A stretch of 46,701 nucleotides of DNA. Origin: Chlamydomonas sphaeroides. Lineage: Eukaryota > Chlorophyta > Chlorophyceae > Chlamydomonadales > Chlamydomonadaceae. Positions 36,601 to 46,701 of this stretch are shown here, one piece after another. The notes under the pieces were generated by a model. That model made no database searches and was not told the DNA's origin. It saw only the letters and a program-made list of their open reading frames with translations. The stretch is from positions 5,315-52,015 of the forward strand of contig BDDC01000493.1 of assembly GCA_001662425.1 (NCBI GenBank). Direction: 5' to 3'. Position 1 is the stretch's first letter. Each line of letters opens with the position of its first letter. The position numbers and the translations under genes were made by a program.

Positions 36601-39600
36601 GCTCCGTACGGAATAGGCAGGCCTCGGTGTCTGCCTGAAGGGATGATGGGGGCACGGGCGAGTGGCTCGGACGAAGGTCATCATGTGAGCGGCCGTCGGG
36701 CGCGGGCCCGGACATGCGCTCGGCACTTGGGCGGGGCCCGGGCATGTGCACGGCATGAATTGCACGCCCCAGGACGCCACCTGTCTTCCTGCGTGCCCTG
36801 CGCATGTGACCGCAGTCTGCCGCGCCAACTTTGACATGTCGGCGGTGCTCACCGTGTGCCGCCAGCTCAGCTGGTGGACGTCGCAGGCCAACGGTGCGGG
36901 CGGCAGCGAGCCGTGGCCTGTGGCGACGTCGAAGCCATGGGGCCCGCACCAACCGTGTTGCTGTGGGGGTCAGGCCCAAGCTAGGGGCGCATCAGGGTAG
37001 CAGCGCCGGTGTCGCGGCAAGCGTTGGCACAGCACTACTGAGGGACCACTGGTGCGTGCGGCTGAGCGCCGCCGTACGAACCCGTATCGTGCGGTCCTCA
37101 CGCGCTTGATAAATTCTCGCGAATTGATACCTCGGCCCCTCGCAGGCGCGACGTTCATACGCGTCGGCAACAGCAGCAACGCTGCAGGCATCGGGCCGCG
37201 GCCAAACGGCGCCGCGCGCCCCATCCTGCGGTCGCTGCAGCAGTGCCCCGTCGACGCGGAGAGCATCGAGCGATGGTACGGGCCAAACGTACCACAGAGG
37301 CAGCGCGTGACCGCACGCTGCGTGACCGCCAGCTGACTGCCGCGATGCTCTGCCCTGTTCTGCCCTGCCCTGGCTGCTGCTCGTAGCGCGTATGTCGTCA
37401 ACAACCCCGGCACCACCCAGTGCGCGACCACGGATGACGTGTTCATCAAGTAGGGCAGGGCACCTGCATGCACCTGCATGCGACGTATCTTGTTCTGGAC
37501 TCTGCACTTGAATAGCGGCATCGGATGCTATTGATCGCTTTCCTGCACGCTGTGGCCCTACACGCGCCTCGCACACGAGCCGCCCCTCCTACGATCGCGC
37601 CTCACCGCTTCAGCGCTGTGACAGCGCCAGCTCCCTCGCCCGCTGCCTCGCCCCCGCCCCCAGGTGCTACAGCCAGCCGCCCATCACCAGCCTGGTCGAG
37701 ACCCGCGCCGTGTGCAGCGACCCATGGGTGAGGCCGGGGCGGGGGCCTCAAATGTCGTCGACCCCTGCGCTTTCACACCTCGCGCGCCGTGCTGTGTCCG
37801 CATCCCCCGCAGCACTTGAGCGCGCTTGGCCACAAGCCTGGTCGGCTGCTGGTCCCTATGCGCCCCACCGCCTCACCTCACTGCCTGCCGTCGCATGTTT
37901 GCCCCTCCCCCCACAGGGCTCCAAAGTCTCCGTGGTGCCCTCCAACGGAGCCACCACGCTGCTCATCGGCGAGTTTGGCGACGCCGCGTCCTCCGCCAGC
38001 GGCGGCCGCGCACAGGTGCGGTGCGGCGGGCCTTGGCGCCCGCTGCCGCCCTCGCCGCCTCACGACCCGGCAGCGCTGCGCAGACGAAGCCGCTGCAACG
38101 AACCCCTGCAGCCTGCGAATCCCCTCCCTATATATGTACCCTATGTGCCGAGCTGCTGGTAGGTGCATGCGGCGCATTGGCATGTGACGGCTTGCTGGCG
38201 CTGCTCCCATGAAGTAAATCAAGCCCTCGCAAAGCAGTGCTGTAAAAGACAGCCCCATTTCTCCCACCCGCCAGGATGCGCTGTTGGTTCGCCACACGGG
38301 CGACGGGAACCTCATGGGATACGCAGCGCTGGGCCGGCCCTGGACCAGCTCTTTCGACGACCAAAAGGCCATCAGCTTTGGGGCCACGGAGCGGCCGGAA
38401 GCGGTGCTGCTGGCGGTGAGGAGGTGGAGTCGGGCCGGGGGTTGGCGGGGGAGCCGGGCTGAGACGAGAGTCGGGCTCAGCGGGGAGCGGGGCTCATGTC
38501 CCGAGTGCAGCCTCAGGGACCCCACCCTACCCTGCTGCTATGCTACGTGTGTACCCTGGGCCCGCACGCGCGCCCTAGTCGAGCTTGAGGGGCAGGGCCA
38601 CGCGTGGTGGAGGCGCAGTCCCCGAGCGCATGGCCACTGCCGCCGCGTGCGGCCTCACGAACGTGTCGGTGCCAAGGCGTCGAGCGACCCATTGCGGGAT
38701 TCGACACACCCAGCGCTTGATTCGCCGCGTGCGCTCCCCCACGTGCGGCCCCAGGACGTGAACGGCGACGCGCGCGACGACCTTGTCCTCCTCACCAAGA
38801 AGGCCATCACGGTGCGTGGGCTGGGGCCTGGGGGAAAGCGTATGAGGGAGTGGGGCGTCACTGCTCACGGCAGGGCCCGGTCCGAATCGTCAGATAAAGG
38901 GGCGTGTCACAGCTGCTCGGCCAGGAGAATGGCCCCCGTTGCTCTTTCTGCCCTCAACAGCAAGACCTTGGAAAGCTCACACATGCAAACGCGACATCAC
39001 TCCTTTACTGCACGCGTCCGTTACTGGTTCCGCTGCTGCCTCAGGTGGCGACCGCCTCGGGCTCCAACGACTTCTCGCCGCTCGCCACGTGGCTCAGCTT
39101 TGAGGGGACGTCCAGGACCTTTGACATTACCAACTCCACCACCCAAGCCTATATGTTTGTCGACGTGACCGGCGACGGAGGTGAGGCGTGGCCTACACTG
39201 CTACACCGATTACGTGCCTGCCGGCCAATGCCAGGGGCCGACGCCCTGACGCCGGACCGGCCCTACTCCATCCCCCGCCGGCCGACGCTGCGTACAGCGG
39301 CCTGCTCCTCCGAACACCGCACTCCGCACACACCGCACGCCTCTCCACACCGCCCCGGTGGCCCCGCCCTGCTCGGCGGCCGAGATCCATCGTGCTGTCC
39401 AGCCGGGAATCAGCTCGGCATTCCATCCGCCCAGCCCGCCGCCGATATGTCGTTGTCGGACGAAAGGCGCACCCCGTGCCAGCCCCGACCTGCTGCCCAT
39501 CCGCAACCAGACATCTACGTGCGATTCCCCTCCCCTTCACTGCCCCTGCCCAATCTCCATTGCCCCCCCCCCCACCAGCCGCCGACCTGGTGCTGTTCGA

Positions 39601-42600
39601 CCGCGAGCTCCTCCGCCTGGCCTACTACCCCAGCGACAAGGTCACGCAGTTCCTGGACGGTGCGGCCGGGCCGACGCTATCGATATCCCTGTGGTAATAG
39701 CGTGGGCCCATCGTATGTGGGAGTGGACGTTGTGTCCTGGCGGCTGCTGGCGCAGCGCTGAGCTGTTGGCGCTCTCACCGAGTTGCCTGCGGGCCATGTC
39801 AGGGGCGGGCCTCCGGGTGCGCTCGACTGCACATTGGGAGGACGACGTGCCTCTGGCAGCTGGCCGGAGTGGATGGGTGGCTAGCTCACTACACGACCGC
39901 CCTCCGTGTGCCGTACACCCTGCTGACCCAGACGTGGACCGCGGCGGCACCACCTGGTTTGAGCTGAGCACCATCTCGGCCCGGTAGGCGCCTTGCGTGG
40001 GCACACCCCGCCAGGTCCCCAGACCCCGTCTGCGTGTACGTTGGGCGTGCGCCAGCGCTTGCGTGCTTAGCCACTGATCCTCCCCCATCCACGAGCCGCA
40101 GCTGCGCCTCCCTGGGCGAGGACTGCTTCCTGCTGGCCTCGGACGTCAACAGCGACGGCATCGTGGACGTGGCGCTGGTGGGTGCGAACACCTGTCCGCG
40201 CTACCGACGAGGATGCACCCCTGCCTGCGTGCAGCACGCCGGCTGTGGCGCCGGCTTGCGGCCTCATGTAGCTGGCCTGCCCGCCCACCACCGCCGCAGG
40301 TCTACCTGGACCGCCTCACCGCCGACCGCGAGGTCTACCTGGCCTTTGTGGCCACCAGCCCGCCTGCGCCGCTGTCCTGGCACATGTCCATGCCGGTACG
40401 ATGACGGCAGAGGCAGAACCTAGCAGCCGAAGCCGCAGCCGCAGCAAGAGCCGCAGCAAGAGCCGCTGGGTGGCGCTGCCGCATTGTGTCCAGACCGTAC
40501 CCTCCCGGCGTGTCCCTCCCGGGCAACCGTTCCCACCCCCACGCAGTCCTACTTTCCCCGCGGCTCCTGCACCTCGCCCTGGGCCGTGGTCATCGGCAAG
40601 TTTGTGGGCAACACCTCGGTGAGCTGGCGTCCGTCGCTAACAGCATACCGGCTTATGCTTCCGATACTAAACCTTTAATGTACAGTATGATCAAGGCGAT
40701 GCTTGTACATGATAATATCCGGCCACCTGGACCACACCTCGGCGAGCTGGCGCAATTGCCGTAGCTGGGGCGGCACGCCCAGCTGTGCAGCCTCTCCGTT
40801 GTAGCGTACCCGAGTCCCTCCACAACCCGTGCCGCCTGCCGCCAGGTCGAGGGCTACCCCGACGTCGCCGCCCAGCCGCTGATGGCGTGCCTATCCTCCT
40901 ACGACTCGCGCGTGTGAGTGGCGGTGCGCGGCGCACGCGGCATGACCCTCCTGCCTGTCCATTCCGTCACGCGCTCCTCCCTCTCGAGTCCTGGATCGCA
41001 CTGCCGACTACAAGTCACCAACCCTCGCGCGTCTGGCCCGCGCTGAGGCTCCGCAGCACAGCTCCCCTGGCCGAGTGCTGGGCCTATGGCTGGCTCTTCC
41101 CCTCCCCGCTCATTCCCGCTTCCCCTCCACCGCCCCACTCAAGCCGCGCGCCTCAAAGCAACGGCTATCCTCCCTTCAGGCTGTAGGGCCGGATCCGAGC
41201 CACTGCGGCGCAGTGTCGGTTGCCGCGCTCAGGGTCGCGGCATGGCAGACCCCTTGATCAAACTTCCCAGCCCTTCACCCCCGACCCACCTCCCCAACCC
41301 CACCTTCCCCCCACCTCCCCGCAGCTACGTGTCGGGCTTTGACGAGTTCTGGGGCGTGCTGCCCGCCGGCGAGCCCCACGTGGTCCATGTATCGGACGTC
41401 AACCTGGACGGCCGCGACGACCTCCTTCTCTTCACCGAGGTTCGTCCAGAGGGAGCTGCCGTAACATGTGCACCCCAACATATGTTATACCTCCTGGCAT
41501 GTGCCGAAGCCAAGCTCCTCCCGCGGTCCTGTTCGTTCGGCCCTGCCGCTTGCTTCCCACACGCCCACCAGGGCGGCTCCTATTACATGCTGTCAACGGG
41601 CTCCTCCTTTGGCATCCCGCTGTCCATGGCGGACTTCGACTGGCCCGCGGCCGTGAGCGTGGCCGTTGACCCCCTCGCCAAGCTTGGAGACCCCGACCCA
41701 AGTGAGCAAGGGAGAAGCAGGGGTGGCGGTCGGTGCGAGTGCACAGGGCGGGAAGCACCTGGGCAGTTGCTGGTACTGTGTGACGTGATCTACCCGGGGG
41801 ACGGGAGCACAGCGGCAGGGGCGCGTGGGGCGCGCGGAGCGCGGTAGCATAGGTTGCGCGGTAGGCTGCCGCTGCAAGGGGTTGCAGATAGAGGTCTTTC
41901 TTTGGTTGAGCCGCTGCAAGGGGGTTGCAGAGGTCTTACTCTGGTGGGGCCGCGCACCGCTGACGTGCCTCCTGGGGCGCTGCTGCCGCCGTGTGGTCCC
42001 CCTGCAGCCCAAGCTATCGCCGTGGCCTCGTGAGTGCGGGAGCTCGGTACGAAACGAATGCGCAGGCTTGTACCACATGGGTGTGGCTGCGCCCATACCA
42101 TGCCGGGGGCGCTGTCGGGGGCGCTGCCGGGGGGCCGCAAGCAGGCCGCCGGCTGCGCCCCTTGCCCTGTACGCCTCGGGTTGGGCCGCCTCCTTGGCTC
42201 CAACCGCGGGGCCCGACGTGCGGGTGCTGCAGGCGCTGCTCACCTGCCCCCTCTCCCGCGCAACGTCATCCCGCCACGCCTGCCGCGTCCACCTCCTCAG
42301 GGCCTCGCCCGTAATGGCTGCGCCCGTGGAGCAGCGCTGCGGCATCCCGAAGCGCGTCGTTGCCTACTTCTCGGTACGGCGCGGCCCCAGCTGCTGCCGG
42401 GTCTAGGGCGCCCACGTCGGCCGCCTCTTGCTTCCAAGTCGCGCATCGCGCTGCCGTATGTAGGTTGCTAAGACCGCGCCGCACGTGGGGACCCTGACTC
42501 CTTCCTCCCCTACGACGCAGAACCACCGCATGGACGGCAGCCCCACCTGCACGCGCGCGCGCGCCGCGAACGAGGGCCTCCTCGCTCGCGCCGCCAAGGC

Positions 42601-45600
42601 CACGCACGTCATCTTTGCGCATCTGGAGCCCAGCTTCGACACCCATTCGCCGGTTTTCAAGTCGCCGCAAGACAAGCTCATGCTCGAGTCGCTGGACGCG
42701 TGAGTCCCCTGCCCCCGGGTTGATGTGCGTGTTGGGCGCAATGGGGGCGCCCGCGGGAAGGGGGGGGCAGCGGCACAGTGGCCACCTGCACGCCCCAAGG
42801 AGAGGCGGCGGCGCCTGATGCCGGGGCTGGCCGCCTCAGAGACCCGCACACAGTTGCTGCCCCGGAGGTGTGACGCCTGTGGCGCGGGCCTTCGCCGAGG
42901 CCTACTTGGTCCGTGTCCAGTATCCCACATGGCCGCGCCCCCGCCCCCCGCCGCCTCCGCATGCTCTGCCCCATCTGCCCCATCTATCTGACCGAAATAG
43001 AAATAGATTTGGTTTCGACTTGTGTAAGACACAGGTCATTGCATTCCGGAGGGCGAGCCCCACGCCTGCCACCGCCTGCCCACCCGCAGGAGCCTGTACC
43101 AGCTCAACCCCGACATCAACGTGCTGGCGTCCATCGGCGGCGATGGCAACGACGCAGGATTCCAGAGCATCGCCAGCGGCGGCGCACAGTCGGTGGAGAT
43201 GTGCGTTCTGGCTGCGTAATACTTAGGCACGGTGGATGTGATGCACGCACGAAACCATGGCTAACACAATCCACGGCCAACTGTCGTGGCTGGCAAGCAA
43301 GGGCTGAGTCAGTCCGAGCCGCCGACCCACTCACGCCACATGCCCCTGACGCTTCCCCAGGTTCGCCAACGCAACCCTGAGCTTTGTGCAGCGCTACACG
43401 CTCGATGGCGTCGAGTTCAGCTGGCCCTCGCTCACACCGGACCAGGTGGGTCCGTCGCGTGGCGGACGTGTGTTCACAAACAGGCAACATTGAGTACATG
43501 AGCACGTGTGTATGTGTTCCGCCACTGCCTGGAGGGCGGTCAAAGTAGCGAGGGGGGCTAGACCCAGGCGAGCAAGGCTAGGCCGAGGCAAGCGGGGCTA
43601 AACCCAGGCGCGTGGTCGAGCGTACATTGCGCCCCAACCGCATCCCCTCACGCGCGGGCCCCTTCCCCTTCTGCTCGGCCATCCGCAGCTGGGGGCCTGG
43701 GCGGACCTGCTGCTGGCGCTTTACGCCAAGCTCAGCCCCGACGGCTACCTTGTGGCAGTGTCGGTGAGCGCAGGCGGGCGGCCGCCGCTACCACCCATTC
43801 ACGGCCCGCCCCCGCCGGCCGCGCGGAGCGGTCCCTGGGCTTCGTGCTGTCACTCGTGTGGGCCTCGTGTCCCGCATGCTCGTGGGCCAGCGCCCATGTT
43901 TCACCACCGCCCCTCTCCCGCCCTCCTCGTGCTCCGCGCGTGCGGCTTGCCAGCTGGCCCACTGCTTTGGCAGGGCCGCACTCGCTCCGCTTGACTCGCG
44001 GCATCTAATGCTGCGCCACACGTACGGTGACCGCCTGCGCTGTGGACTGGGTCGCAGGTGCCGGCTGCCTCGGAGCCGTACCGCGCGCTGCCGTGGGACA
44101 CCCTTAGCGAGATCGTCGACATGATCAACGTGCAGGTGCGTATTTGACGATTTATGTATTGGAAATTTCTTCGTAGCAGCCGTTTTGCAAGGCGCAAAGC
44201 TCCGGGGCCCTCGACCCCCGCGCGCTCCCCTCCTGGGTATACCCACGCCATCTGCCAGGGCTTTGACTTTGTCGGCGACGAGACGCTGGGCGTGGTGCCG
44301 TACATCGAGAGCCCGCTGTTCTCATGCGGCGAGACGACCGGCCTCAGCGTCAACAGTGTTATTGATGAGGTGCGTGGGCTAGATATGTGTGTGTACAGCT
44401 GCAGCTGTTCTTGAAGACCATGATATGTCACGCGCGCCAAGGCGTCTTGCCCCTAGTTAGAAGGAAGGCGCCTTACGGCCACGTCACGTCGCGCTCCCAT
44501 TCCCACCCGCCCAGATCCTGGCTGCGGGCGCGCCCCCCGCCGACGTCAACCTCATTGCCAGCGCCTACGGCCGCACCTTCATCCTGGACAACGACGGCAT
44601 GGTGGGAGGTGAGCTGCTCCCTGCTTGGGTCGGCCTGGGGTCGGCGCGCGCGCACGCTGGGTGTACTGGGTGTGAGGGAGTTCGCTGGTGCTTTATTTCT
44701 CCCGTCGCATCACCTAAACCATCATTTGCTGTGCTGCACAGGTGCCGGAGCGGTCGGGCCCTGCATGGGCGCCGAGGGCCTGCTGGACCAGGCGGAGCTG
44801 GCGCTGCTGGTGGCTCCGGGTGCCGCTCGGTTCGACACCGAGGCCTTCGTCAGCTACGCACCCTTCGGCAACAACCAGTGCGTGCCGTGCAGGGCAGCAG
44901 AGCCATGTGCTGAGAGTCGCAAAGTACCACGCAGCTTGCGGACCGTGTGCCGCGTTGCTCAATTTCAATCGTGCGCATTGCGCGTCGGCGGGTCCTCGAG
45001 CCCCAACTTTGTCCACAGCTCCCCTCCGCCCCCCCGCCCTCCATGCCCCTCCCCCCAAAACCCAGGTGGACCCACTTTGACGATCGCTACAGCATGGCCA
45101 ACAAGGTGCGCGCGTGCGCGTGGGTTCAGCAGCCAGCAGGGCCTCCTCAGCCAGGGCCTCAACAAGGTTCACCGCATGGCCTTCCTGCGTGCTCCTCTTA
45201 CTCGACTTGTATGGGCGCCGCAGCCGCGCCTAGCGCTGCGCCAAACCCTCCCCTGCCTTGCTCGCTGCCGTTCTCCCCCCCCCAACCGCCGCCAGGTCTG
45301 CTTTGCGCGCTACCACTGCCTGGGCGGCCTGGGGCTGTGGGACCTGGACGGCGACACCTTTGGCGAGCTCATCGCCACGGTGGTGGACGGCATCACGGGA
45401 GACCCCGCGGCATGCAACCAGTACGCGCCGCCAGAGTGCACCAACGCAGGTGAGGGGCGCGGGGCCCCCGGCTCTGCAGGCCTGCAGCGTCGGGCGGTAG
45501 CGGAGGTCCCAGGCTGACCTATGCGCGCGCGTGCTGTTGGCATGTGGAGATGTGGAGATGTGGGCACGTACGGGCAGGGAGTCAGGTCGCAGCTGTGGTA

Positions 45601-46701
45601 GGGCACTGGGTGCCCCCTCCTGGCGTGCCGCCGCTGCGTCACCTTGCCGCCTGAGGGTTGCCGCCGGTGCCTCCCACGGGCGGAGCGAGGTCCCGTAACC
45701 GGCTGGGGCATGCGGTGTGCACTGCAGATCGATCGTGGCGAGCAGCGCATGAGTTGCACCCATCTGCCGTGCTGCCCCATGCCGCCCTGCCCTTCTCGCA
45801 GTGTCGTCGTCGGGCACCAAGGACCTGGGCTCGCCCGAGCTGGTGGCCACTCTGGGCGAGCAGGAGTACATGCTGTGGCAGGTGGGCTTGGTCGGCCTTG
45901 ATTTTCTCTACGGTTATGTAGCATAACAGGCATAGTACAGCATATCTAAGGAGCATAAGAAGCATGCACGTGGGCTTGACCGGCGTTGATATGTCTCTCA
46001 TGTAACATATCAAGAATAAGTAGCATGCAACCGTAGTCCGGCAGGTTAGCCGCGCGGACCGGGGTGCATTCTGTGGCAGCAGTTGTGTTCGTTGCGCGGG
46101 CGCCGCTTGAGCAAGTCTGCGGCAAAATGCAAACGCCCGTCGCTGTTCCGGTTTGTGGCGCGGCCCCGCAGGTCCGCAAGACCTTCGCAGACGCCCGCGC
46201 GCATTGCCAGGGTGAGGCTGCTGTAGCTGCTGGGGGGCCCTACCTGACCTGCTGTCCGGGCGCTGCTGCCACCGTACTGCCCAGCGCTGCTATCGAGCGA
46301 GGGCCTTGCCCACCCGCTGGCTATCGGGCGCTGCCGACATCGGTGTCGCGACAAACGCATGCGTTGCGGCAGAACTGTGCGCCGCCCTGGGTACGACTCG
46401 GGTCCTGCCCGCCATGTGCATGGATCAAATCCTGTCACCCTGTATGTGCATGGATCGGATCCTGCCCCCCCTGTACGTGCATGGATCGGATCCTGCCCCC
46501 CTGCATGTGCATGGATCGGATCCTGCCCCCCTGTATGTGCATGACTCGGGGTGGACTGCCTGCCCGCCCGCCGCACTCGCAGAGATGAACGGCGACCTTG
46601 CCCGAGTGGCTACCGCCGCTGAGGCCAACACGCTCTACTCGCTGCTGGCGGGCTGGGCCACGGAGGGCGAGCTTGGCGAGGAGGACCTGTACATGGGCCG
46701 G
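33668..46701 (+). CDS. Secreted SRCR / FG-GAP / GH18-like / C-type lectin protein (3' incomplete)
   Basis: The 5' part of a gene running off the window: 41 exons, 1,270 codons. Exons: 33668-33797, 33886-34000, 34318-34379, 34447-34544, 34862-34920, 35095-35168, 35511-35592, 35746-35825, 36146-36211, 36360-36548, 36816-36893, 37146-37275, 37387-37449, 37664-37727, 37917-38015, 38275-38415, 38755-38811, 39045-39180, 39579-39659, 39932-39983, 40102-40177, 40300-40395, 40547-40618, 40846-40913, 41325-41439, 41572-41701, 42008-42029, 42301-42373, 42521-42699, 43090-43200, 43361-43445, 43689-43763, 44058-44135, 44259-44369, 44515-44608, 44742-44877, 45066-45105, 45296-45449, 45802-45881, 46172-46211, 46583-46701. 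Every junction is GT-AG and keeps frame. An N-terminal signal peptide (hydrophobic core near residues 18-31; start Met1 or Met12) sends it to the secretory pathway. Domains are listed separately. Likely an extracellular or cell-surface glycan-binding protein; a membrane anchor may lie beyond the window. Least certain: exons 20 and 27 (short) and the choice of first Met. Confidence 0.88.
33886..37667 (+). other. Three tandem SRCR domains
   Basis: Scavenger receptor cysteine-rich domains at residues about 44-179, 180-289 and 293-410. Each shows the family pattern: VRL..(EG)..V near the start (EGLVV, EGRVEV, EGRLEV), then a DA/SAE/SAV..VCRxL block (VLCREL, VICRQL, TVCRQL). The later NV.C.G.E.S...C block is clear in domains 1 and 2 (NVRCLGNESSISNC, NVNCEGTESSVGLC) and degenerate in domain 3. 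SRCR domains are known as extracellular ligand-binding modules. An intron follows the CRxL block in all three, each time in phase 1. Confidence 0.92.
35961..36041 (+). repeat. 20-bp minisatellite in an intron
   Basis: About four exact copies of a 20-bp unit (CGTGACGGGGCCGATGGGGC) lie in the intron between exons 8 and 9 of the SRCR gene. Confidence 0.9.
37664..41701 (+). other. FG-GAP/VCBS-like region with four acidic loops
   Basis: Residues about 430-805 resemble the integrin-alpha-like FG-GAP beta-propeller family. Four DxNxDGxxD-type loops followed by a hydrophobic strand are seen: DVNGDARDDLVLL (511-523), DVTGDGAADLVLF (569-581, across an intron), DVNSDGIVDVAL (633-644) and DVNLDGRDDLLLF (747-759). 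A weaker unit, LLIGEFGDAAS, comes earlier. Such loops bind Ca2+ in known members. The repeat count may be higher, because degenerate blades cannot be judged by eye. Confidence 0.82.
42301..45449 (+). other. GH18 chitinase-like domain lacking catalytic acids
   Basis: Residues about 824-1190 follow the glycoside hydrolase 18 TIM-barrel order. Strand 1 is KRVVAYFS (829-836), then ATHVIFAHLEP. The substrate-side motif SIGG is at 910-913. The catalytic-strand position reads YTLDGVEFSWPSL (945-957). INVQGFDF, SAYGRTF (1065-1071) and GGLGLWDLDGD (1149-1159, Trp1154 conserved) follow. Active enzymes carry DGxDxDxE; here the third and fourth acids are Ser953 and Pro955 and the second is Glu951. Chitin hydrolysis is therefore not expected, and a lectin-like role as in other inactive GH18 proteins is plausible. 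Confidence 0.88.
46172..46701 (+). other. Start of a C-type lectin domain (cut by the window end)
   Basis: Exons 40 and 41 encode KTFADARAHCQ followed by a GDLARVATAAEANTLYSLL stretch. This is the order in C-type lectin-like folds: a Trp/Phe..A...C helix, then LA.....E and a second helix. The Ca2+-binding and remaining Cys positions lie beyond 46701, so sugar binding cannot be judged. Confidence 0.72.
46412..46545 (+). repeat. 30-bp minisatellite in the last visible intron
   Basis: About four and a half copies of a 30-bp unit based on TGTATGTGCATGGATCGGAT plus CCTGCCCCCC lie between exons 40 and 41, directly upstream of the lectin exon. Confidence 0.88.

Overview
The window looks like nuclear DNA of a chlamydomonadalean (volvocine-type) green alga. 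The evidence is very high GC, dense short GT-AG introns, long Ala/Gly/Ser/Pro-rich proteins with homopolymer runs, a TGTAA motif (the green-algal poly(A) signal) just after one stop codon, and SRCR, FG-GAP and C-type lectin domains, a set known from Chlamydomonas relatives. The genus cannot be read from the sequence. All gene models were built by hand from splice sites and reading-frame phase; every internal junction keeps frame, but no transcript was available.

Layout, all genes on the + strand: (1) 1-2879 holds a 269-bp-period tandem repeat, a tRNA-Ser(CGA) gene and non-coding sequence. (2) 2880-19035 is a 31-exon gene for a 3,568-residue coiled-coil protein with low-complexity ends; 28 of its 30 introns are in phase 0. 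(3) 20020-21057 is an uncertain single-exon gene. (4) 21058-24310 is non-coding and contains an imperfect inverted-repeat element. (5) 24311-29276 is a 9-exon gene for a type II membrane protein of the O-fucosyltransferase family. (6) 30022-31543 is an inverted partial copy of the coiled-coil gene, still carrying an intron but broken by a stop codon. (7) 31544-33667 is non-coding with overlapping hairpins, including an 85-bp near-perfect palindrome. (8) 33668 to the window end is the 5' part (41 exons, 1,270 codons) of a large secreted or surface protein: signal peptide, three SRCR domains, an FG-GAP/VCBS-like region with four acidic loops, a GH18 chitinase-like domain that has lost its catalytic acids, and the start of a C-type lectin domain.

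The genes do not form a bacterial-type operon. The most notable content is the SRCR/FG-GAP/pseudo-GH18/lectin protein, which looks like a glycan-binding rather than glycan-cutting extracellular protein. It lies next to a probable Golgi glycosyltransferase gene. A functional link between the two is only a hypothesis.
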